Shown here piece by piece: positions 1-7,942 of a stretch of DNA of 64,000 nt. This DNA is from Stutzerimonas stutzeri (GTDB taxonomy: Bacteria > Pseudomonadota > Gammaproteobacteria > Pseudomonadales > Pseudomonadaceae): positions 248,001 through 312,000 of the forward strand of contig DDVX01000006.1 in NCBI GenBank assembly GCA_002345575.1. The letters are read 5' to 3'. Within the stretch, counting starts at the first letter, position 1. Each line of letters opens with the position of its first letter. The notes under the pieces were generated by a model. It searched no databases, was not told the DNA's origin, and saw only the letters and a list, made by a program, of their open reading frames with translations. Position numbers and translations under genes: made by a program.

Positions 1-302
1 GCCTTAGCCAGTGCGATGGCCGGAGGATGGGAGGTCTCGAAGAAGAGGTTGTAATAAGGCAGTTCACGCATCTGCCGAGTAGCCGCCTCGACCAGCTCCT
101 CGCGGCCATAACCGACATTGACGCACCATAGCCCAGCCATGGCATCGAGGATCTTGTGGCCTTCGCTGTCCCAAAGGTAGACGCCTGAGGCCTTGGTGAT
201 CACCCGGGTGCCCTTGGCATTGAGCGCCTTGTAGTCGGTGAATGGCGGCAGGTGATGATTGCGGCTCAGGGCTTGCCATTTCAGGGTCTGCGAATCGCTC
301 AT
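1..302 (-). CDS. spuC: Polyamine:pyruvate aminotransferase SpuC, N-terminal part (cut by window edge)
   Basis: Reading the minus strand from the ATG at 302-300 gives an open frame that runs off the left edge after about 100 codons. It begins MSDSQTLKWQALSRNHHLPP and continues through a VYLWDSEGHKILDAMAGLWC-like segment, the N-terminus of class III PLP-dependent aminotransferases of the SpuC type. SpuC transfers the amino group of putrescine and related diamines to pyruvate in the cytoplasm. The catalytic lysine lies outside the window. It is the last gene of a minus-strand row spuA-spuB-spuC, as in P. aeruginosa, with 163 nt separating it from spuB. That gap holds several hairpins, so it may be transcribed partly on its own. 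Confidence 0.9.
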   Translation of the reverse strand, partial: MSDSQTLKWQALSRNHHLPPFTDYKALNAKGTRVITKASGVYLWDSEGHKILDAMAGLWCVNVGYGREELVEAATRQMRELPYYNLFFETSHPPAIALAK

Positions 303-328
303 CAGTCACCTCTTTTATCCGTAATTTT

Positions 329-459
329 GGTGGATGAAGCTCATCCACACCTTGGGCCTTCGTAGGGTGAATCACGCTTCACCGATTCACCGGGGGCCAT
401 CGCGAGGCGCCCCGTCCCACGAAGTCATGGTGGATGTAAAAAGCGACATCCACCCTACA
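329..459. repeat. Cluster of hairpins of the GTAGGGTGGA intergenic repeat family
   Basis: Three adjacent inverted repeats fill the spuB-spuC gap: GGTGGATGAAGCTCATCCAC at 329-348, a GTAGGGTGAA hairpin at about 362-391, and one at about 429-459 ending in CACCCTAC. The motif recurs near 4.3, 5.3 and 28.9 kb. It resembles REP-like intergenic repeats of pseudomonads and may act in mRNA processing or termination. Confidence 0.65.
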
Positions 460-465
460 AACGCT

Positions 466-1824
466 TTACACCGACAACATCAGGAATTCACGCTCCCAGG
501 AGCTGATCACCCGGTGGTAGTTCTCCTGCTCGGTGCGTTTGACCGCAACGTAGCCGCTAATGAATTTTGGACTCAGGTATTTGCGCAGCTCGCGGCAGTT
601 CTCCATGCGCTCCAGCGCCGTCTCCAGGGTCAGCGGCAGACGCAGGTTGCGTCGCTCGTAGCCACGGCCTTTCACCGGCGGGCTCGGGTTCAGGCCTTCG
701 ACCATGCCGATATAGCCGCACAGCAGGCTGGCAGCAATGGCAAGGTACGGGTTGGCATCGGCGCCCGGCAGGCGGTTTTCCACGCGACGGTTCTGCGGGT
801 CGGAATCGGGCACACGCAGCCCAACCGTGCGGTTTTCCTCGCCCCACTCGACGTTCACCGGCGCCGAGGTGTCGGGCAAAAAACGGCGGAACGAATTGAC
901 GTTAGGCGCAAACATCGGCAGCAGCTCTGGGATGTATTTCTGCAGGCCGCCAACGTGGTGCAGGAACAGCTGGCTCATAGAACCATCAGGATTGGAGAAG
1001 ATGTTCTTTCCGGTCTCGATGTCTATCACGCTCTGGTGCAGGTGCATGGCACTGCCCGGCTCGCCGGTCATCGGCTTGGCCATGAAGGTGGCCGCGACGT
1101 TGTGCTTGAGCGCCGCCTCGCGCATGGTGCGCTTGAACACCAGGATCTGGTCAGCCAGGTGCAGCGCTTCGCCGTGACGGAAGTTGATTTCCATCTGCGC
1201 GGTGCCTTCCTCATGGATCAGGGTGTCCAGATCCAGTCCCTGGGCCTCGCACCAGTCGTACATGTCCTCGAACAGCGGGTCGAACTCGTTGGCCGCATCG
1301 ATGGAGAACGACTGACGGCCCGTCTCCTGACGGCCGGAACGGCCGATGGGCGCCTGAAACGGCAGATCCGGGTCTTCACAGCGCTGGGTCAGGTAGAACT
1401 CCATCTCCGGCGCGACGATGGGTTGCCAGCCGCGGTCGGCATACATCTTCAGCACGCGCTTCAATATATTGCGCGGCGAAATCTCGATGGGATTGCCCAT
1501 CTTGTCGTAGGTGTCGTGGATCACCTGAGCCGTCGGTTCGATAGCCCATGGCACCAGGAACATCGCGTCGGGATCAGGGCGGCAGAACATGTCGATGTCC
1601 GCCGGGTCGAGCAGATCGTAGTAGATGTCGTCTTCAACATAGTCGCCGGTGACCGTCTGCAACAGCACGCTTTCGGGCAGGCGCATGCCCTTCTCACCGA
1701 GGAACTTGTTGGTAGGGGAAATCTTGCCGCGGGCAATGCCCGTCAAGTCGCTGACCAGGCACTCCACTTCCGTGATCTTGTGTTCTTTCAGCCAGCCGGT
1801 GAGCTGGTCGAGCTTGCTATTCAT
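466..1824 (-). CDS. spuB: Gamma-glutamylpolyamine synthetase SpuB (glutamine synthetase family)
   Basis: This 452-aa glutamine synthetase-family enzyme matches the length and sequence style of SpuB/PuuA, which ligates glutamate to putrescine or other polyamines using ATP. It is the first step of the gamma-glutamylation route. Visible are the N-terminal beta-grasp part with DLTGIARGKI, the APEMEFYL segment carrying metal-binding acidic residues, the HLHQS motif of the catalytic domain, and ENRTVGLRVP followed by NRLPGADANPYLA near the C-terminus. The start is preceded by a GAGG site (TTGAGGTCATCATG read on the minus strand). It lies 69 nt downstream of spuA on the same strand and upstream of spuC, so the three probably form one operon. 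SpuB is distinct from the paralogous SpuI at 2885-4261. Confidence 0.92.
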   Translation of the reverse strand: MNSKLDQLTGWLKEHKITEVECLVSDLTGIARGKISPTNKFLGEKGMRLPESVLLQTVTGDYVEDDIYYDLLDPADIDMFCRPDPDAMFLVPWAIEPTAQVIHDTYDKMGNPIEISPRNILKRVLKMYADRGWQPIVAPEMEFYLTQRCEDPDLPFQAPIGRSGRQETGRQSFSIDAANEFDPLFEDMYDWCEAQGLDLDTLIHEEGTAQMEINFRHGEALHLADQILVFKRTMREAALKHNVAATFMAKPMTGEPGSAMHLHQSVIDIETGKNIFSNPDGSMSQLFLHHVGGLQKYIPELLPMFAPNVNSFRRFLPDTSAPVNVEWGEENRTVGLRVPDSDPQNRRVENRLPGADANPYLAIAASLLCGYIGMVEGLNPSPPVKGRGYERRNLRLPLTLETALERMENCRELRKYLSPKFISGYVAVKRTEQENYHRVISSWEREFLMLSV

Positions 1825-1893
1825 GATGACCTCAATTGGTAAAGGTACCCGCCATGATGCTCCGTTCTTGTGAAGCTTGTGCCGCAGGCCTCT

Positions 1894-2640
1894 TCAGCGC
1901 CGTTGCGCATGCGCCTGGCAGGCTTCGGCGAAGCCCTGGAACAGCGCCAGATAAGCCGGGTGTTCGTGTACTTTCCATTCCGGGTGCCATTGCACGCCGA
2001 GGGCGAAACTTGGCGCCGCCTCGACGGAGAACGCCTCGATCAATCCGTCAGGCGCCAGCGCCTCAATACGCAGCCCTGCACCCAGCCGCTCGACGCCCTG
2101 CCCATGCACCGAGTTGACGCGAATCTCGGCAGGCAAACCAAGGCGCGCCAACACGCCGCCCGGCTGCACATGTAGCGCGTGGCTCAGACCATATTGCACG
2201 TCGACCGAGTCCTCGGGGCGCTCGCGGTGATCCTGATAAGGCCCGGCTTCATGCACCTTCTGGTGCAGACTGCCGCCAAAGGCCACGTTCATTTCCTGAA
2301 AGCCACGACAGATGCCGAGCAGCGGAATACCGGCATCTACAGCCTCGCGAATCAGCGGCAGCGTCAGCTGATCACGTGAGGGGTCGTGCGGCGTACCGGG
2401 CTCGCTGGCCGGCCCCTGGTAATGATGAGGTTCGACGTTGGACGGCGAACCAGTGAATAGAAGGCCATCGAGGTTTTCCAGCAGTGACTGCCGGTCAATC
2501 AATTCGCCCAGCGCCGGTATCACCAACGGCACACCGGCAATTGCCGCAGCACGCAGGTATTTGTCACCGGCTATATGAAAGCCATGGTGGCCGATCTGCC
2601 GGGTACAGGCGCAAACACCGATCAGGGGCACTCGAGACAT
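1894..2640 (-). CDS. spuA: Gamma-glutamyl-GABA hydrolase-type class I glutamine amidotransferase SpuA
   Basis: This 248-aa protein is a class I glutamine amidotransferase-like hydrolase of the PuuD/SpuA type. It is expected to cleave the gamma-glutamyl group from gamma-glutamyl-GABA or a related product late in the glutamylated polyamine pathway. The nucleophile is Cys111 in LLGICRGFQE. The His219-Glu221 pair sits in QWHPEW, completing the triad. The VNSVHGQGV segment is also typical of this subfamily. It is the first gene of the minus-strand spuABC row and diverges from spuI across a 244-bp gap that must contain both promoters. Confidence 0.92.
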   Translation of the reverse strand: MSRVPLIGVCACTRQIGHHGFHIAGDKYLRAAAIAGVPLVIPALGELIDRQSLLENLDGLLFTGSPSNVEPHHYQGPASEPGTPHDPSRDQLTLPLIREAVDAGIPLLGICRGFQEMNVAFGGSLHQKVHEAGPYQDHRERPEDSVDVQYGLSHALHVQPGGVLARLGLPAEIRVNSVHGQGVERLGAGLRIEALAPDGLIEAFSVEAAPSFALGVQWHPEWKVHEHPAYLALFQGFAEACQAHAQRR

Positions 2641-2884
2641 GAAATACTCGTCTTTTCAGTTGGGTCTCACCGAAGAGTAGTCTTGTTCATTTTTATAGAC
2701 AATAGATTGCTTGGTGACCTTCATCGCGGTATTGCCGCGGTGATTCGCTTGCCCCAGAAATGCCCGCTACAGCCCATAATGGGGCACCCTCGTGTCGCTA
2801 TTGACAGCCGCAAGGCTTTTCGATTGACTCCGATCAAGCCGTTTTGATGATTGAAATTTTTAACAATATTTAAGGTAACTCATC
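2641..2884. promoter_or_regulatory. Divergent spuA / spuI intergenic control region
   Basis: This 244-bp gap separates spuA (minus) from spuI (plus). It turns A/T-rich towards spuI (about 2840-2880), and an AAGG Shine-Dalgarno lies just before the spuI ATG. Both promoters must lie here, but I cannot assign sigma boxes with confidence. No ORF is supported. Confidence 0.5.
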
Positions 2885-4261
2885 ATGCAACCGCCGCCGC
2901 GTGCCGTTCAGCTCAATGAAGCGAACGCATTTCTCAAGGAACACCCGGAGGTCCTGTACGTCGACCTGCTGATCGCAGACATGAATGGCGTAGTGCGCGG
3001 TAAGCGCATCGAACGTGCAAGCCTGCACAAGGTGTACGAGAAAGGCATCAATCTGCCGGCCTCGCTGTTCGCGCTCGACATCAATGGCATCACGGTGGAA
3101 AGCACCGGGCTGGGCATGGACATCGGGGACTCTGACCGCATCTGTTTTCCCATCCCCAACACCCTCTCCAACGAACCCTGGCAGAAGCGCCCCACCGCGC
3201 AGTTGCTGATGACCATGCATGAGCGCGACGGCGTGCCCTTCTTCGCCGACCCGCGTGAAGTGCTGCGCCAGGTGGTGAGCAAGTTCGACGAGTTAGGCCT
3301 GACCATCTGCGCCGCCTTCGAGCTGGAGTTCTATCTGATCGATCAGGAGAACATCAACGGTCGCCCGCAGCCGCCACGCTCGCCGATCTCTGGTAAGCGC
3401 CCGCACTCGACCCAGGTCTATTTGATCGATGACCTGGACGAATACGTCGACTGCCTGCAAGACATTCTCGAAGGCGCCAAGGAACAGGGCATTCCCGCCG
3501 ATGCCATCGTCAAGGAAAGCGCACCGGCGCAGTTTGAGGTCAACCTGCACCACGTCGCCGACCCGATCAAGGCCTGCGACTACGCCGTACTGCTTAAGCG
3601 CCTGATCAAGAACATCGCCTACGACCACGAGATGGACACCACCTTCATGGCCAAGCCCTATCCGGGCCAGGCTGGCAACGGCCTGCATGTGCACATCTCG
3701 CTGCTGGACAAGGAAGGTAACAACATCTTCGCCACCGATAATCCGCTGGAAAGCGAAACGCTGCGCCATGCCATCGGCGGCATCCAGCAGACCATGGCGG
3801 CGTCGATGGCCTTCCTCTGCCCCAACGTCAACTCCTACCGCCGCTTCGGCGCTCAGTTCTACGTGCCCAACTCGCCCTGTTGGGGCCTGGATAACCGCAC
3901 CGTCGCCCTGCGCGTACCCACCGATAGCGCGGATTCGGTGCGCATTGAGCACCGGGTCGCTGGTGCGGACGCCAACCCATACCTGCTGCTGGCCAGCGTG
4001 TTGGCTGGTGTGCACCACGGGCTGACAAGCAAAATCGAACCGGACGCGCCCATCGAGGGCAACTCCTACGAGCAGATTGATCCGAGCCTGCCAACCAACC
4101 TGCGCGACGCCCTGCGCGAGCTGGACGACAACGAAATCATGGCGCGCTATATCAGCCCCGATTACATCGACATCTTCGTCGCCTGCAAAGAAAGCGAACT
4201 GGCCGAGTTCGAACACTCGATTTCAGACCTGGAATACAACTGGTATCTGCATACGGTTTAG
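2885..4261 (+). CDS. spuI: Glutamylpolyamine synthetase SpuI (glutamine synthetase family)
   Basis: This is a second glutamine synthetase-like polyamine ligase, 458 aa. It is divergent from SpuB but shares the same plan: DLLIADMNGVVRGKRI near the N-terminus, CAAFELEFYL, GNGLHVHIS, NRTVALRVP and EHRVAGADANPYLL. In P. aeruginosa SpuI works beside SpuB in gamma-glutamylating polyamines, with substrate preferences that sequence cannot resolve. The ATG at 2885 follows AAGGTAACTCATC. In P. aeruginosa a regulator gene (aguR) and a periplasmic binding-protein gene lie between spuI and aguB. Here aguB follows after only 155 bp. Confidence 0.9.
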   Translation: MQPPPRAVQLNEANAFLKEHPEVLYVDLLIADMNGVVRGKRIERASLHKVYEKGINLPASLFALDINGITVESTGLGMDIGDSDRICFPIPNTLSNEPWQKRPTAQLLMTMHERDGVPFFADPREVLRQVVSKFDELGLTICAAFELEFYLIDQENINGRPQPPRSPISGKRPHSTQVYLIDDLDEYVDCLQDILEGAKEQGIPADAIVKESAPAQFEVNLHHVADPIKACDYAVLLKRLIKNIAYDHEMDTTFMAKPYPGQAGNGLHVHISLLDKEGNNIFATDNPLESETLRHAIGGIQQTMAASMAFLCPNVNSYRRFGAQFYVPNSPCWGLDNRTVALRVPTDSADSVRIEHRVAGADANPYLLLASVLAGVHHGLTSKIEPDAPIEGNSYEQIDPSLPTNLRDALRELDDNEIMARYISPDYIDIFVACKESELAEFEHSISDLEYNWYLHTV

Positions 4262-4278
4262 GAAGGGTAGACAGCTGG

Positions 4279-4321
4279 CGTCGGGTGGATGTTGCCTTTT
4301 ACATTCATCCTGACTCCACCC
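4279..4321. repeat. GTAGGGTGGA-family intergenic repeat, degenerate copy
   Basis: CGTCGGGTGGATGTTGCC followed by ATTCATCC and CCACCC forms an imperfect inverted repeat just after the spuI stop. It belongs to the family seen at 329-459, 5311-5396 and 28875-28978. Confidence 0.5.
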
Positions 4322-4416
4322 AGCGGCCGCAGCTTCTCTTCCGGCTGCCAGCTGCTTCTCCGAACCCCATCGCTTAGAATCACTCCATTCTGAAAGCTCA
4401 ACTCAGCGAGGCCGCC

Positions 4417-5298
4417 ATGACCCGTACCGTTTCCGTCGCCGCCACCCAGATGGCCTGCACCTGGGATCGCCAGGCGAATATTGCCAAGGCCGAACAGCTT
4501 GTCCGCGAGGCCGCCGGCAAAGGCGCGCAGGTGATCCTGATTCAGGAGCTGTTCGAGACGCCCTACTTCTGCCAGAAGCCCAACCCCGAATACCTGCAGC
4601 TGGCCACCCCGGTGGAAGAAAACCCTGCGATCGTGCATTTCCAGAAGCTCGCCAAGGAACTGGAAGTGGTGCTGCCGATCAGCTTCTTCGAGCTGGCTGG
4701 GCGTGCACGCTTCAACTCCATCGCCATCATCGATGCCGACGGCTCGCTGCTGGGCGTGTACCGCAAAAGCCATATCCCCGACGGCCCCGGCTACCACGAA
4801 AAGTATTACTTTAATCCCGGTGACAGCGGCTTCAAGGTTTGGAACACCCGCTACGCGAAGATCGGCGTGGCCATCTGCTGGGATCAGTGGTTCCCCGAGA
4901 CTGCACGCAGCATGGCGCTGATGGGCGCCGAACTGCTGTTCTACCCCACCGCCATCGGCAGCGAGCCGCATGATGCAAGCATCACCTCGCGCGACCACTG
5001 GCAGCGAGTGCAGCAGGGCCACGCCGGTGCCAACCTGATGCCGCTGATCGCCAGCAACCGCGTCGGCACCGAGGAGCAGGACGGCTACGACATCACCTTC
5101 TACGGCGCCTCGTTCATTGCCGACCAGTTCGGCGAGAAGGTCGAGGAAATGGATCAGACCAGCGAAGGCGTGCTGGTGCATAAGTTCGACCTCGACCAGC
5201 TCGAACACATCCGCAGCGCCTGGGGCGTATTCCGTGATCGCCGGCCCAACCTCTACGGCGCGATCAAGACGCTGGACGGCTCGCAGCCTTCCGAGTGA
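4417..5298 (+). CDS. aguB: N-carbamoylputrescine amidase AguB
   Basis: This 293-aa nitrilase-superfamily amidase hydrolyses N-carbamoylputrescine to putrescine, CO2 and ammonia. It is the second step of the agmatine deiminase pathway. The catalytic triad is visible as Glu44 (LIQELFETPYF), Lys117 (VYRKSHIPDGPGYHEKYYF) and Cys154 (GVAICWDQWFPE). The last motif is diagnostic for the AguB branch. It precedes aguA on the same strand with about 110 bp between them, a gap largely filled by an inverted repeat. Putrescine made here feeds directly into the adjacent Spu pathway. Confidence 0.95.
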   Translation: MTRTVSVAATQMACTWDRQANIAKAEQLVREAAGKGAQVILIQELFETPYFCQKPNPEYLQLATPVEENPAIVHFQKLAKELEVVLPISFFELAGRARFNSIAIIDADGSLLGVYRKSHIPDGPGYHEKYYFNPGDSGFKVWNTRYAKIGVAICWDQWFPETARSMALMGAELLFYPTAIGSEPHDASITSRDHWQRVQQGHAGANLMPLIASNRVGTEEQDGYDITFYGASFIADQFGEKVEEMDQTSEGVLVHKFDLDQLEHIRSAWGVFRDRRPNLYGAIKTLDGSQPSE

Positions 5299-5310
5299 CG
5301 GCCAGCAAGC

Positions 5311-5396
5311 CGTAGGGTGGAATACCGCGTAGCGTTTTCCACCGCCCCGAAGCAATGCCGGTGGAAAACGGTCTTTGGCCGTTTTCCACCCTACAA
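5311..5396. repeat. GTAGGGTGGA-family long inverted repeat between aguB and aguA
   Basis: CGTAGGGTGGAATACCGCG opens the element and CGTTTTCCACCCTACAA closes it, with inner GGTGGAAAACGG and CCGTTTTCCACC arms. The whole can fold into a long hairpin between two genes of one pathway, where it could affect differential mRNA stability. This is the clearest copy of the family in the window. Confidence 0.7.
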
Positions 5397-5408
5397 CCGG
5401 ATCTCGTC

Positions 5409-6506
5409 ATGACTACCCTGACCACCACCCCGCGCAACGACGGTTACTTCATGCCCGCCGAATGGGCGCCGCATAGCCAAACCTGGATGGTTTGGCCTGA
5501 GCGCCCCGACAACTGGCGCGAACAAGGCGCTCCGGCCCAGACGGCATTCGTGGCCGTGGCCAAAGCCATCGCCCGTTTCGAGCCGGTAACCGTCTGCGCC
5601 AGTGCCGGGAACTACCAGAACGCTCGTCAACAGCTCAACGACCCGCGCATCCGCGTAGTGGAAATCAGCAGCGACGACGCCTGGGTTCGCGACACCGGCC
5701 CGACCTTCGTCATCGACGGCAAGGGTGGCCTGCGCGGCGTGGACTGGACCTTCAATGCATGGGGCGGGCTGGATGGTGGTCTCTATGCCGACTGGCAGAC
5801 CGACGACCAGGTGGCGCAGAAGATTCTCGAGATTGAGGGTTGCGAGCGCTACCGTACCGAGGGCTTCGTGCTTGAAGGCGGGGCGATTCACGTCGATGGA
5901 GAAGGCACCCTGATCACCACCGAGGAATGCCTGCTAAACCGCAACCGCAATCCGAGCCTGTCACGCGAACAGATCGAAAACGTGCTGGCCGAGCACTTGG
6001 CCATCGACCAGGTGATCTGGCTGCCAGACGGCCTGTACAACGACGAGACCGACGGCCACGTAGACAACTTTTGCTGCTTCGTGCGGCCTGGCGAAGTACT
6101 GCTGGCCTGGACCGACGATCCCGCCGACCCCAACTTCGAGCGCTGTCAGGCGGCATTGCGCGTACTGGAACAGACGCGCGACGCTCGCGGGCGGACGCTC
6201 ACAGTGCACCGGATGCCGATTCCCGGTCCAATATATGCCAGCGAGGCGGAGTGCGCCGGAGTCCTAGCCGTCGATGGTAGTCAGCCACGAGATCCATCGA
6301 TCCGCCTGGCCGGCAGCTATGTGAATTTTCTGATCGTCAACGGCGGCATCATCGCCCCGAGCTTCGATGACGCTCGCGACAGCGAAGCGGAAGCCATCCT
6401 GCGCCGACTGTTCCCCGAACATGAAGTGGTGATGGTGCCGGGCCGGGAAATCCTGCTGGGCGGCGGCAATATCCATTGCATTACCCAGCAGCAACCACGC
6501 GCATAG
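5409..6506 (+). CDS. aguA: Agmatine deiminase AguA
   Basis: This peptidyl-arginine-deiminase-like enzyme converts agmatine to N-carbamoylputrescine and ammonia. Starting at the ATG at 5409 (MTTLTTTPRNDGYFMPAEWA) gives 365 aa, close to the P. aeruginosa enzyme. The in-frame upstream ATG at 5355 is rejected because it lies inside the repeat. Signature segments are DDAWVRDTGP, FNAWGG, EGGAIHVDG, TDGHVDNF and the C-terminal GGGNIHCITQQ, whose Cys357 is the expected nucleophile. It acts immediately before AguB. The usual regulator AguR is not found beside it in this window. Confidence 0.95.
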   Translation: MTTLTTTPRNDGYFMPAEWAPHSQTWMVWPERPDNWREQGAPAQTAFVAVAKAIARFEPVTVCASAGNYQNARQQLNDPRIRVVEISSDDAWVRDTGPTFVIDGKGGLRGVDWTFNAWGGLDGGLYADWQTDDQVAQKILEIEGCERYRTEGFVLEGGAIHVDGEGTLITTEECLLNRNRNPSLSREQIENVLAEHLAIDQVIWLPDGLYNDETDGHVDNFCCFVRPGEVLLAWTDDPADPNFERCQAALRVLEQTRDARGRTLTVHRMPIPGPIYASEAECAGVLAVDGSQPRDPSIRLAGSYVNFLIVNGGIIAPSFDDARDSEAEAILRRLFPEHEVVMVPGREILLGGGNIHCITQQQPRA

Positions 6507-6562
6507 AGTGAATGCTGGACGGTGCAAGCTGTACGAGCAGTTGAAATGTGAGAAACCGCCCA

Positions 6563-6591
6563 TGGGAGCGGCTTCAGCCGCGTAATTCGCG
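6563..6591. repeat. Pseudomonas REP element
   Basis: TGGGAGCGGCTTCAGCCGCG is followed by TAATTCGCGA. This is the canonical REP stem (GCGGCTTCAGCCGC) of Pseudomonas genomes, located between the convergent aguA and the diguanylate cyclase gene. Confidence 0.75.
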
Positions 6592-6697
6592 AGTGCCTAG
6601 ACCAAAAAACGCTCCAACAAAAAGTGTGATTGTCTTCCGGCACATGGCTGGAGCATAGCCGTATAAATATCCACACCTATCTCTAGCCGCTGCGGCG

Positions 6698-7705
6698 CTA
6701 CCCGACGATCACCTGATTCTTTCCCAGCCGCTTGGCGGTATACATAGCCGCATCCGCGCGGGCGAACAGAGCACTGAGGTCCGGGTCGCCGGCCTTGATG
6801 TAAGTCACGCCGAGGCTGATGGTCACGCCGAAACGCCTGCCATCGGGAGCGGTGAACGAAAGCCGCTGAACTTCTCGTTGCAGGCGCTCACCGATCTGCT
6901 CGGCCAGACCAGGCTTGCAGCCGGGCAACAGCAGCGCGAATTCTTCGCCACCGATACGCCCGAACAGATCACCACGCCGCAGTACTGCTGCGCCGCACTG
7001 GGCGACGCGCTGCAGTACCTGATCGCCCATCGGATGGCCGTAGGTATCGTTGATGCGCTTGAAGTCATCGATATCCAGCAACTGGAATGCCAGCGGAGTG
7101 GCGTACTGCCTGGCCAGCTTGAACTCGCGATGGGCGCACTCGAAGAAGTGCCGGCGGTTGCTGCTCTGGGTCAGCACATCGGTGGTGGCCAGACGCTGCA
7201 ACTCTCCTTCGAGCTGCTTCTTTTCCGTGATGTCCTCGGCGATACCGACAACAATAGGCCTATTCTGCTGATCAACAGACTTGGCGACAAAGCATTTGTC
7301 GCTGATCCAGCGCAGTTGGCCATCGCCACGGATGATGCGGTACTCACGTCCTTCGATAGCACCCAGCTCGAACACGTCGTTCAGCGTCTTTTCTGCATAC
7401 TCGAGATCGTCGGGATAGACGCTGTTGCGCCATTCATTAAAATCGGCAAGCAGCAAAGCCGCCGATCGTCCGAATATCCGCTCGTAGGCTGGGCTGACAT
7501 AGACCATCTGCCGCGACTGCCCATCAAACGCCCAGAGCACCGCATTGACGGCACCCATCAGCGTGCTGAAGAGTTGCTCTCGCTCGCTCAGCCGTGCGAC
7601 CTCGGCGCGGGCATGCATCAGGCCCAGGCGGGTTTGCGTCTCGGTCGGTGGCTCGGTTTCAGTCGCCAGGTCGCTGTGCTGCTTCAAGGAATCCATACCT
7701 GCCAT
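6698..7705 (-). CDS. PAS-GGDEF diguanylate cyclase
   Basis: The C-terminal half is a GGDEF domain with an intact active site RIGGEEFALLLP and the preceding DIDDFKRINDTYGHPMGD. It should therefore make cyclic di-GMP from GTP. No RxxD inhibitory site is obvious just before GGEEF. The N-terminal half is a PAS domain (VLWAFDGQSRQMVYVSPAYE, then YRIIRGDGQLRWISDKCF and VGIAEDITEKKQLE as the PAC end). No transmembrane segment is seen, so the protein is probably cytosolic. The start is uncertain: ATG codons at 7705 or 7696 fit, while the frame stays open to a TTG at 7753. It faces away from the kinase gene at 7943 and may be functionally tied to that block. Confidence 0.85.
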   Translation of the reverse strand: MAGMDSLKQHSDLATETEPPTETQTRLGLMHARAEVARLSEREQLFSTLMGAVNAVLWAFDGQSRQMVYVSPAYERIFGRSAALLLADFNEWRNSVYPDDLEYAEKTLNDVFELGAIEGREYRIIRGDGQLRWISDKCFVAKSVDQQNRPIVVGIAEDITEKKQLEGELQRLATTDVLTQSSNRRHFFECAHREFKLARQYATPLAFQLLDIDDFKRINDTYGHPMGDQVLQRVAQCGAAVLRRGDLFGRIGGEEFALLLPGCKPGLAEQIGERLQREVQRLSFTAPDGRRFGVTISLGVTYIKAGDPDLSALFARADAAMYTAKRLGKNQVIVG

Positions 7706-7942
7706 CCAAACGGGCGTCAGGTCCCGGCGAAGAGTCACCGGTCCATGACGCAATGCAGTTCAGAAAGTGCCGGATATATAAAGTTCCAAGCCTGCCAATT
7801 CGAGACAGGTGCGAAATAAAGAGCGAGACCATGGTGGCTAGGAAGCTGACGTACTTCCCTGCGACGTGCGAGAATCCCAATCACAATAGCATTTAGCCAT
7901 CACCTGCCAAGCGCAGCTCATTTGCACCCTACCGACGGCGCC

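Noticed and set aside
334..1842. 502-codon open frame antisense to spuB
   Set aside because: It is a shadow frame in high-GC DNA. The minus strand encodes a recognisable glutamine synthetase-family enzyme, while this translation has no recognisable motif.
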